In this document: piece by piece, positions 1 through 6,094 of the stretch
Layout: the number at the start of each line of letters is the position of its first letter
How positions within the stretch are numbered: position 1 is the first letter of the stretch
Assembly (NCBI GenBank): GCA_030598425.1
Contig: JAUVPY010000010.1
Span: forward strand, 1-15,926
Direction of reading: 5' to 3'
Origin: Anaerolineae bacterium
GTDB lineage: Bacteria > Chloroflexota > Anaerolineae > 4572-78 > NAK82
Length of the DNA stretch: 15,926 nt
Notes under the pieces: model-generated
Seen by the model: only the letters and a program-made list of their open reading frames with translations
What the model was told of the DNA's origin: nothing
Databases searched by the model: none
Made by a program: the position numbers and the translations under genes

Positions 1-1396
1 GCATCCCCGTCGCGTGCAGCACACCCATCATCTCGGCAAAACGTGGGGCGACCAGCTCATAGCGCTCGTGGTTCCATTGGGTGCCCATGTGGGTGCGCAT
101 GACGTTCTTGGGACGCGGCAGGCGCTTGACGTGCTCACGCGTGAGGCCCTCTCGGACCTCAGGCCAATAGGAGCGATTGATGCAAAACTGGTAGATGGCG
201 TCCTCGGGCAAGTCGGCCAGCGGCGCCAACGCCTCAAGGTCGAGAATGTTGTCCCAATATGCCTCGCTCACCAGCCACAGGTCCGAGCGGCCCCGGTGCG
301 CTGCCTCAAACAAGCGTGGATAGAGCAGGGCCATATCCCGGTGAGACCAGGTTTCATCCGCACCTCGTCGCGCCGAGCAGTCGGCGCAGTTACACACCCC
401 ATAGTCACCCGTCTCAAAATTGATGCCCCCGATCTCGAACGTCTCGGCCAGCCATTGGACGGCCTCTTCGTGGTAGCGGGCGTTCTCCGGCTTGGAGGGG
501 CACGCGGCATCGGTATAGTGGGTCTCGGGGAACCACAGCTTGGGAAAGTCCGGGATGTGAAACGCGACCGGCTTGTCGAAGACCGCTCGCAGTTCCGGGT
601 GTAACCGCAGCCAGTTGGTCAGGTTGTATGGGTGCTCCCCCTCCCAGTAAATGCCTCCATAGGCATTGATGCCCACGCCCGGTAGAATGCGCACGCCGCG
701 TTCAGCGGCGTAGCCACACAACTCCTGGGCCGCCTCAACCCCGCCATGATTATCGCGCAGAAAGCCGTAGATCGTCACCCCGCCAATCCGGTGCAGGCTC
801 ATAAAATCCACCAGGCGGCGGTAATCTTCGAGGAAACCCTTTTCTGGCTTGGAATAGTAGTTAAGGGCACCGATCTCTTGGAGGCCCACCTGCCCCAGGT
901 ACCAGTTGGTGCTATGATCCCAGGTCCAGAGCAGGCGATACGGCAACGCCGGTGACTGGCGCGCGTCCAGCCCCGGCAGCACAAGCACATCGTCGCGCTC
1001 AACCAGGCGACGTGTGCCCAACTCGTTCACCGCGTGGATCAGTCCGGCCAGGCCGCCGCCAGCCGCCAGCAGCGTCGGATGCCCGGTAAACGTACCAGTG
1101 CGCAGGAGAAAGGCATCCTCCACCAGCTCACCCAATTCGGTGGGGGCCGCCAGCTCACCCGGCACCCCATCCGCCGAGTCGGTCAGCAGCACCAACAGAT
1201 CGATGTTCTCCGCTCCCAGCGCGGGCAACACGGTCGCTAATTCCCCCCTTTCGACCTCCTCTATTTGACGGCCAGAGAGATAACGCCGCAGTTGTCGCAG
1301 CGGGTGGACGTGGCGGCCTGGCTGCGCGGCGACCACCACGCGTGCGCGTGATGACAGCCGCAGCGGGAATGACTCGTGCTGAGTGGGATCTGACAT
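1..1396 (-). CDS. Glycoside-hydrolase-like protein (GH67/GH20-like architecture), 3' end cut off by the window
   Basis: An open frame with no stop runs from ATG 1396 to the left edge (465 codons seen, C-terminus missing). A GGAGGA Shine-Dalgarno lies about 8 bases before the ATG. Residues about 1-140 resemble the small alpha/beta 'zincin-like' domain that precedes the barrel in GH67 alpha-glucuronidases and GH20 enzymes, ending in a GGGLAGLIHAVNEL segment. From about residue 150 (YRLLWTWDH) the sequence looks like a TIM barrel, with GGVTIYGFLRDNHGG, a RILPGVGINAYGG strand and an aromatic-rich active-site region. INFETGDYGVCNCADC carries acidic residues E328 and D331 and cysteines 335, 337 and 340. 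C-x-C-xx-C after an acidic stretch recalls DUF4838-type and GH67-like proteins. No signal peptide is visible, so a cytoplasmic location is inferred. It is the downstream partner of the CBM9-like gene (19-base gap). The substrate is unknown and the exact family is uncertain. Confidence 0.7.
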   Translation of the reverse strand, partial: MSDPTQHESFPLRLSSRARVVVAAQPGRHVHPLRQLRRYLSGRQIEEVERGELATVLPALGAENIDLLVLLTDSADGVPGELAAPTELGELVEDAFLLRTGTFTGHPTLLAAGGGLAGLIHAVNELGTRRLVERDDVLVLPGLDARQSPALPYRLLWTWDHSTNWYLGQVGLQEIGALNYYSKPEKGFLEDYRRLVDFMSLHRIGGVTIYGFLRDNHGGVEAAQELCGYAAERGVRILPGVGINAYGGIYWEGEHPYNLTNWLRLHPELRAVFDKPVAFHIPDFPKLWFPETHYTDAACPSKPENARYHEEAVQWLAETFEIGGINFETGDYGVCNCADCSARRGADETWSHRDMALLYPRLFEAAHRGRSDLWLVSEAYWDNILDLEALAPLADLPEDAIYQFCINRSYWPEVREGLTREHVKRLPRPKNVMRTHMGTQWNHERYELVAPRFAEMMGVLHATGM

Positions 1397-1415
1397 TGGT
1401 TTATCCTCCGCTTGA

Positions 1416-2066
1416 TCAGCCAAGCTCGAGAACCCCAAAATAGGCCGGCTTGTGGAAATCCGCTGGCTCCGTCATAGTCGGCGACCAGCAGCTGTACTCA
1501 GGTTCAGCGTCGCGCGGACGCTCAATCCGATAGAAATTGGCCCGCCAGATGGACGGCAGGTCGCCAGGAGGCCCGACAGCCGCCCACGGAATGGTCACCA
1601 CAGCCCACCAATGGTTGACTGCATCATCCCGCCTGGCCTGCCAACGAATCCCGGGGCAATTCCAACTCTCGTCCCACTCCAACTCGCTTCGCTGAGAGAT
1701 GGGATTGTAGATGCGAGCATCGAACAACACGCCGTTGGGACTGGCCTCGAACTCAAAATAACGCACCAGGTCCGCTTCACCGGCGCCAAGGAAGATTTCG
1801 ACCACCTCTTCATCGTAGATTGGATCATCACGTTGGGTGTAGGTGGCCCAAATATCGCGGTCGTCACAGTCAAAGCGAACGTAGAGCGTCTCCGAGTCGT
1901 AACAGACACGAGCCCTGGTCTGTTGCTCGGCCGGTCCACTGCCATCTGCCAGTACGAAGGGAGGCAGGACCGGCAGACTCTCCCAAGGCCACGCGGCAGG
2001 ATCAGCCGCCTTGTCCCAACCTGCGGGCACACGAGGTACAACCAAGCGCGGTATCGTCGTTGACAT
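1416..2066 (-). CDS. Carbohydrate-binding module family 9-like protein
   Basis: A 216-residue protein starting at ATG 2066, chosen because a strong AAGGAGGAACC Shine-Dalgarno lies just upstream. A longer frame from 2123 lacks such a signal. The whole length matches a CBM9-like beta-sandwich: RARVCYDSETLYVRFDCDDRD is the typical 'ligand-exposed strand' entry, VVEIFLGAGEADLVRYFEFE follows, then the WWAVVTIPWAAVG strand and RANFYRIERP. The family binds sugars or reducing ends of polysaccharides and often sits on xylanases. Here it is a free-standing domain without catalytic partner in the same chain and without signal peptide. It is followed after 19 bases by the glycoside-hydrolase-like gene, so the two are very probably co-transcribed and act on the same substrate. 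The family assignment is fairly sure. The biochemical role of an intracellular stand-alone CBM9 is not known. Confidence 0.8.
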   Translation of the reverse strand: MSTTIPRLVVPRVPAGWDKAADPAAWPWESLPVLPPFVLADGSGPAEQQTRARVCYDSETLYVRFDCDDRDIWATYTQRDDPIYDEEVVEIFLGAGEADLVRYFEFEASPNGVLFDARIYNPISQRSELEWDESWNCPGIRWQARRDDAVNHWWAVVTIPWAAVGPPGDLPSIWRANFYRIERPRDAEPEYSCWSPTMTEPADFHKPAYFGVLELG

Positions 2067-2113
2067 CGATAAGGTTCCTCCTTCTATGGACTTGTCTGGT
2101 GAGGCACTAGGTA

Positions 2114-2196
2114 GTGTTGACATTTGAGTCAGTACCTGAGAGACATCATCAAAATCTTCGCTGGAGCCTCAGAGGGCAAGGGCAAAATGTCAACAC
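2114..2196. repeat. 12-bp inverted repeat upstream of the CBM9-like gene
   Basis: The arm GTGTTGACATTT at 2114-2125 is repeated inverted and perfectly as AAATGTCAACAC at 2185-2196, separated by 59 bases. The arms contain TGTTGACA/TGTCAACA, which resembles a -35 box, but no convincing -10 lies at the right distance on either strand. The element fills most of the gap between the CBM9-like start and the end of the flavoprotein gene. It could be an operator pair, a small mobile element or a chance palindrome. Confidence 0.5.
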
Positions 2197-2199
2197 AGC

Positions 2200-2622
2200 C
2201 TAATTATAGTCCTGACTGACGATCTTGTGGGGAGTGACGACAAGCAGCACCGATCGTTCCTCCCGAGTAGCTTCCAGGTAGCGGCGGGCGTCCTTCTCAG
2301 TCTTGTGGTACATGCGAATGATGCGCCAGTGCATCTCCTCTTGCAAGGGGTGGCCGCTCTCGACAACTTCGGCCGTTCCATAGATGATGACCGTCCGGTA
2401 ATCGGGGTAGCACCCATCGATGCAAACACTGATACGTGGATCTCGCCCCAGATTGCGATGCTTGGCGCTGTCGGCAAGAACGCTGATGTATAGACAGCCT
2501 TCCTCGTAAACATACCACACTGGGCTGAGTTGCGGCGCTCCGTCGAGGGGGTTGGTGCCGACGATGGCGTGGCGGGGCGCACCCAGGAATTCCTCAATCT
2601 GGGCGGGTGTCATGCTCGTCAT
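2200..2622 (-). CDS. PPOX-class F420-dependent oxidoreductase-like protein (split-barrel flavin/deazaflavin fold)
   Basis: A 140-residue single-domain protein with the pattern of Rv1155-type pyridoxamine-phosphate-oxidase-like proteins. It has an N-terminal helix (TPAQIEEFLGAPRHAIVGT), strands with PQLSPVWYVYEEGCLYIS, the phosphate-contacting segment SAKHRNLGRDPRISVCID, then RTVIIYGTAEVVE and a C-terminal helix. Length and order fit the 130-150 residue family. These enzymes bind F420 or FMN and reduce small or xenobiotic substrates in the cytoplasm. The cofactor cannot be decided from sequence reading alone. ATG 2622 is preceded by AAGGACA at about 5 bases. A second in-frame ATG two codons further, after the serine, is possible. 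It lies between the toroid-like gene and the CBM9-like gene, with a 133-base gap after it, so it may be an independent unit. Confidence 0.85.
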   Translation of the reverse strand: MTSMTPAQIEEFLGAPRHAIVGTNPLDGAPQLSPVWYVYEEGCLYISVLADSAKHRNLGRDPRISVCIDGCYPDYRTVIIYGTAEVVESGHPLQEEMHWRIIRMYHKTEKDARRYLEATREERSVLLVVTPHKIVSQDYN

Positions 2623-2648
2623 AGCTTGTCCTTAATAAGCTCGGGTTC

Positions 2649-2733
2649 AGGTGCAACGCACTGCGCCCCTTCCGCTTCGCTTCAGGGGTGCTTCGCCCCG
2701 CGTACGCGGGACTTCGCAAAGTGCGTTGCACCT
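2649..2733. repeat. Palindromic element: 14-bp inverted repeat enclosing a 14-bp palindrome
   Basis: AGGTGCAACGCACT (2649-2662) and its perfect inverse AGTGCGTTGCACCT (2720-2733) bracket a GC-rich centre. Inside lie CCCGCGTACGCGGG (2697-2710, perfect palindrome) and a weaker hairpin CCCCT...AGGGG (2666-2688). Folded as RNA this gives a branched stem-loop. It ends 7 bases from the stop of the toroid-like gene and lies upstream of the flavoprotein gene. It has no T-run on the minus strand, so it is not a standard terminator. It looks like a REP/MITE-type interspersed repeat. Confidence 0.7.
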
Positions 2734-2739
2734 AGGTGA

Positions 2740-3807
2740 TCAACTTGATGGGGCAATTGGACTCAGCTCAAATATCGCGTCGATCAGCTCGGCGCACAGC
2801 TCCTGCGCGATATCGACCGTGGCCGTTATAGGCTGGTCTTCCCGCGAGCCTATGACGGTATGCACCCAGATGCCGTCTGAGGTCTGGGACTGGCACAAGG
2901 AGTCGAAAACGCGCTCTGCAGCCTCCGCGAATCTGGGCTCGCCCGTATGCCGGAAAAGCTCCGCGCTTGCCCACATGATCTTACAAGAGCTGGTGTTGTG
3001 CCAGCGCCCCTCGTCAAGCCTTTGGAAGAAATCAAACAGGTTTACAGCGCCGTCGAGGTACTTGCGGTCCGAGGTCTGATCGTAGAGCTTGGCCAGAAAC
3101 TTCATCGCTTTACCGGCGAACCAGATGAACTCTTTAAGTGGATCGGCTTCGGTGGTCAGGCAGAACTGCGCCCGCCCACCTGGGAAACGCCCGTCCTCAT
3201 CGCCCCAGACATCCGTCACCAATCCGGCCTCGACATCCCAGCTCGTGTAGAAGTGACGTTCAAACTCAGGCTGTGCGTCGAGCAGCTTCAGCATAAAATC
3301 GCCAGCTCGCGCTGCCTCCTCTACGAACCCACAGGCCAGCAGGGCCAGCCCGGCCGAAGAGGTGCTGGAAGTATCCAAATGGCACGTCTCCACCTGGCCG
3401 GACGAAACGTCAAAGCGTGAGAAGAATCCGCCTAATTCGGTGGATTGAAAGCGCCGCACGAAGTCGACGCCACGGCTGGCGGCGTCATAGACCCCTAACT
3501 TGCGTAAACCAACGATGATCCACCCGTTTGGATATAAATAGCGCACGGCCGGCATGACCGGCGCATCCGCCCACCCCCTGTTCAGACGGCTGGTGCGAAA
3601 ATCCCCATCCGCCTGAAGGTATCGCGTCCGCATCAAGTCCGCATAATGACCAGCGCGAATCGGGTCACCCAGCACCGCGTAGAGATAGGGTGCCTTATAG
3701 TGAGCACTTAGATCCTCTATTTGGGAGATTTGGTCGTTGTGGCGACGGAGCCAATCGAGCCCCTTCGCAACCGTCTCCCGACCTTGCTTAAGCAGATCTG
3801 AATTCAT
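2740..3807 (-). CDS. Unrecognised helical protein, probably an alpha/alpha-toroid (six-hairpin-like) fold
   Basis: A 355-residue protein from ATG 3807, with GGGAGGT 5 bases upstream. A longer frame to 3864 has no such signal. I do not recognise a named family. It is mostly amphipathic helices in repeating pairs, for example GLDWLRRHNDQI, YKAPYLYAVLG, GWIIVGLRKLGVYDAASRGVDFV, SSAGLALLACGFVEEAARAGDFML, and FIWFAGKAMKFLAKLYDQT with KIMWASAELFRHTGEPRFAEAAERVF. The helix pairs are separated by Gly/Asp-rich turns, the pattern of alpha/alpha toroids seen in GH88/GH105, GH127, YyaL-like proteins and terpene-cyclase-like domains. Possible pocket residues are the histidines and acids in FSRFDVSSGQVETCHLDTSS and QTSDGIWVHTVIGSRED. 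No signal peptide and no membrane segment are seen. Near the carbohydrate genes a sugar-related enzyme is plausible, but that is only context. Confidence 0.75.
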   Translation of the reverse strand: MNSDLLKQGRETVAKGLDWLRRHNDQISQIEDLSAHYKAPYLYAVLGDPIRAGHYADLMRTRYLQADGDFRTSRLNRGWADAPVMPAVRYLYPNGWIIVGLRKLGVYDAASRGVDFVRRFQSTELGGFFSRFDVSSGQVETCHLDTSSTSSAGLALLACGFVEEAARAGDFMLKLLDAQPEFERHFYTSWDVEAGLVTDVWGDEDGRFPGGRAQFCLTTEADPLKEFIWFAGKAMKFLAKLYDQTSDRKYLDGAVNLFDFFQRLDEGRWHNTSSCKIMWASAELFRHTGEPRFAEAAERVFDSLCQSQTSDGIWVHTVIGSREDQPITATVDIAQELCAELIDAIFELSPIAPSS

Positions 3808-3854
3808 ACGTGACCTCCCTTGTCTGAAAAAGTTGTTGGATGATGCCCCACCCC

Positions 3855-3883
3855 ATTCTATCATGGATTCTCCAACGCGACAA
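3855..3883 (-). promoter_or_regulatory. Putative sigma-70 promoter for the toroid-like gene
   Basis: On the minus strand TTGTCG (3883-3878) and TAGAAT (3860-3855) are separated by 17 bases, in the gap upstream of ATG 3807. The -10 to start distance is about 48 bases. It forms a divergent pair with the promoter at 3913-3942. Seen by eye only. Confidence 0.45.
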
Positions 3884-3912
3884 TACTTACCTGCCTCTTC
3901 TGGTCTCGATCA

Positions 3913-3942
3913 TTGGCAAGTACATGTGTATCGTGCTATACT
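3913..3942 (+). promoter_or_regulatory. Putative sigma-70 promoter for the aldolase gene
   Basis: TTGGCA (3913-3918) and TATACT (3937-3942) with an 18-base spacer, about 100 bases before ATG 4045. The resulting leader of about 95 bases has no obvious riboswitch core or strong hairpin that I can recognise. Confidence 0.5.
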
Positions 3943-4044
3943 ACACGGCTGGCAGCCCTCTTCGGAAAGGCTGGCCAAGTTCAGAAGAGAACATCAAGCC
4001 TTCAAGGCTGGTGAAAATACATCCCACTATCTATGGAGGAAGCA

Positions 4045-5046
4045 ATGGCCATCCACTACAAAGACCTCGGGTTGGTCAACACCAAAGTTGTGTTCCAAAT
4101 GGCAATGGAAGGCGGCTACGCCGTCCCAGCCTATAACTTCAACAACATGGAGCAGTTACAGGCTGTCATCGCGGGTTGCGTGGAGACCGACTCTCCCGTA
4201 ATCTTGCAGGTTTCCAGAGGAGCACGCAAGTACGCCAACCAGACTATGCTACGCTACATGGCAATGGGCGCTGTGCAAATGATGAAGGAGATGGGGGCGG
4301 ATATCCCCATCGCCGTACACTTGGATCACGGCGACGGCTATGAAGTATGCGTGGATTGCATCGAAAATGGGTTCAGTTCGGTGATGATCGACGGCTCACA
4401 CCTGTCCTACGAGGAAAACGTTGCCCTCACTCGAAAGGTCGTAGACTACGCCCGCCAATTCGACGTGTCTGTTGAGGGAGAACTGGGCGTGCTGGCCGGT
4501 ATCGAGGAAGATGTAGAAGCTGAGGAAAGTACTTATACGCACCCTGAAGAGGTTGAGGACTTCACCAAGCGCACCGATGTCGACTCGCTGGCTATTTCGA
4601 TCGGTACCAGTCACGGGGCCTTCAAGTTCAAGGTCAAGCCGGGCGAGGAGCCCCCTCCGCTGCGCTTCGACATCTTGGAGGAAGTTGAGAAGCGATTGCC
4701 GGGCTTTGCTATTGTGCTGCACGGAGCCAGCTCGGTGGTGCCGGAGTACATTGAGATGATCAACCGCTACGGTGGTAACATGGAAGGCGCGGTAGGTGTC
4801 TCAGAGGACCAGTTGCGGCGAGCTGCCCGCAGCGCCGTCTGCAAGGTAAACATCGATAGCGATTGCCGGTTGGCGATTACGGCAGCCGTTCGGAAGGTAT
4901 TCGCCGAGCAACCAGAAGTATTCGACCCTCGCAAATACCTCGGTCCGGGCCGGGACGAACTGACCAAGTTGGTCAGACATAAGAACGAGGTCGTCCTCGG
5001 CTCGGCGGGCCACGGCCGGGAGATAATGGCCGCCATCAACAGTTAG
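4045..5046 (+). CDS. fba: Class II fructose-1,6-bisphosphate aldolase
   Basis: A 333-residue zinc-dependent aldolase that interconverts fructose-1,6-bisphosphate with dihydroxyacetone phosphate and glyceraldehyde-3-phosphate in glycolysis and gluconeogenesis (cytosol). AVHLDHGD supplies the catalytic Asp94 and zinc ligand His95. SVEGELG holds Glu146, GTSHGAFK His190 and VLHGASS His226, the remaining expected metal-site positions. SVMIDGSHL and KVNIDSDCRLAITAAVRK are phosphate/substrate-binding signatures, and the FDPRKYLGPGRDE ending fits the 300-340 residue subgroup. ATG 4045 is chosen because GGAGG at 4035-4039 lies 5 bases before it. An in-frame ATG at 4033 would overlap that ribosome site. 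It stands as a single gene with its own promoter, followed by a GC hairpin. All key residues are present, so it should be active. A related tagatose- or other ketose-bisphosphate specificity cannot be excluded. Confidence 0.95.
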   Translation: MAIHYKDLGLVNTKVVFQMAMEGGYAVPAYNFNNMEQLQAVIAGCVETDSPVILQVSRGARKYANQTMLRYMAMGAVQMMKEMGADIPIAVHLDHGDGYEVCVDCIENGFSSVMIDGSHLSYEENVALTRKVVDYARQFDVSVEGELGVLAGIEEDVEAEESTYTHPEEVEDFTKRTDVDSLAISIGTSHGAFKFKVKPGEEPPPLRFDILEEVEKRLPGFAIVLHGASSVVPEYIEMINRYGGNMEGAVGVSEDQLRRAARSAVCKVNIDSDCRLAITAAVRKVFAEQPEVFDPRKYLGPGRDELTKLVRHKNEVVLGSAGHGREIMAAINS

Positions 5047-5089
5047 GTATGACCGCCAGACCCATTGAGCAACGCTCGTCGCCCCACAG

Positions 5090-5111
5090 GTCCCCTTGCT
5101 CCGAAGGGGAC
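5090..5111 (+). terminator. Hairpin after fba, possible weak terminator
   Basis: GTCCCCTT (5090-5097) pairs perfectly with AAGGGGAC (5104-5111) around a 6-base loop, 44 bases after the fba stop. Only a short TTGT follows, so intrinsic termination would be weak. It may be an mRNA 3'-end stabiliser or allow read-through to phoU. Confidence 0.4.
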
Positions 5112-5185
5112 TTGTAGGCGTCCCGCCAACACCAGCCTGTTCAAGGTTGAGCGTGTGTCATAGAGAATAATTGGGGGGATTGACC

Positions 5186-5866
5186 ATGAGTATTCGTGCT
5201 ACATTTGATCAGGAACTGCAAGACTTAAGTGATAACGTGCTGCGACTGGGCAGCATGGTGGACGCGGCCATCAGCCTCTCCATCCAGGCGCTCAAGGAAC
5301 GGGACCAGGAGTTGGCTCAGCAGATCATCGCCGATGACGAGAAAATCAATGAATTACGCTTCAAGATCGAAGAGGACTGTGTGAGTCTTATCGCTCGCCA
5401 GCAGCCGGCTGCCCGCGACCTGCGCCTCATCGTGGCGGCCATGAACATTGTGCTTGACCTGGAGCGCATGGGAGACCACGCCGCTGGCATCGCGACCATC
5501 GTCCTGCGTATGGGCGACGAGCCCCTGCTCAAACCGCTCATCGACCTGCCCCGCATGGCCCAAATTTCGCAAGACATGCTGCGTCAAAGCCTGGATGCCC
5601 TCATATCCGACAACCCCGACGAAGCCCGCGCCATTACCCAGATAGACGACCAAGTGGACATGCTTTACAACCAGATTTTCCGTGAGTTGGTCTCCTATAT
5701 GATCGAAGACCCACGAACGGTGACGCGGGCCATGTATCTGCTCTTCTGCGCCCACAACGTGGAGCGTGTCGCCGATCGGGTGACCAACATCTGCGAACGT
5801 GTCATTTTTGTGTCGACCGGTCGGATGGAGGAGATCCCCTCAGCCCCAGACCCGAACCTCGGATAG
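5186..5866 (+). CDS. phoU: Phosphate signalling complex protein PhoU
   Basis: A 226-residue cytosolic protein made of two three-helix bundles. In other bacteria it links the PstSCAB phosphate transporter to the PhoR sensor kinase and keeps the Pho regulon off when phosphate is sufficient. The N-terminus (IRATFDQELQDLSDNVLRLG) and two metal-cluster signatures, LERMGDHAAGIA (first repeat) and VERVADRVTNICERVIF (second repeat), are classical PhoU motifs with the E/D-xxx-D spacing. The length fits the 215-235 residue family. ATG 5186 follows a GGGGGGAT ribosome site. A frame extended to 5171 starts at that site and is unlikely. No pst or pho genes are in the window, so this is an orphan copy or the operon lies elsewhere. 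A 228-base gap separates it from the next gene. Confidence 0.95.
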   Translation: MSIRATFDQELQDLSDNVLRLGSMVDAAISLSIQALKERDQELAQQIIADDEKINELRFKIEEDCVSLIARQQPAARDLRLIVAAMNIVLDLERMGDHAAGIATIVLRMGDEPLLKPLIDLPRMAQISQDMLRQSLDALISDNPDEARAITQIDDQVDMLYNQIFRELVSYMIEDPRTVTRAMYLLFCAHNVERVADRVTNICERVIFVSTGRMEEIPSAPDPNLG

Positions 5867-6009
5867 CGCCTGTGCTACGTCAAACCTATAGCCACCTACG
5901 CTCAACCCAACGTGCTGCTGGTCGGGGACGCGGGTGGGTTTCTTCTTACCGCCACTTGTCTGACGCTTCATAGCCATAAAACTATCGCCGATACCCTGAT
6001 TATGCAAAG

Positions 6010-6040
6010 TTGACGGAATAGTGTATAATAGTGACATAAT
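6010..6040 (+). promoter_or_regulatory. Possible promoter for the PA14 gene
   Basis: A perfect TATAAT at 6024-6029 lies 65 bases before ATG 6095, but the TTGACG at 6010-6015 is only 8 bases upstream of it. With TTGACG the best alternative -10 is CATAAT at 6035-6040 (19-base spacer). The exact pairing is unclear. The AT-rich block in a GC-rich region supports a promoter in general terms. Confidence 0.35.
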
Positions 6041-6094
6041 GTTGGGGCAATGTCTCGATAGGCTATGAACAACGCACTCAAGGAGGCGATATAT

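Noticed and set aside
28..1268. Several short frames on both strands at the left end
   Set aside because: They are shadows of the uninterrupted minus-strand frame from 1396 that has no stop before the window edge; I translated that frame throughout and found it open.
2188..2193. TTGACA as -35 for the CBM9 gene
   Set aside because: No acceptable -10 lies 15-19 bases downstream on the minus strand; kept only as part of the inverted repeat.
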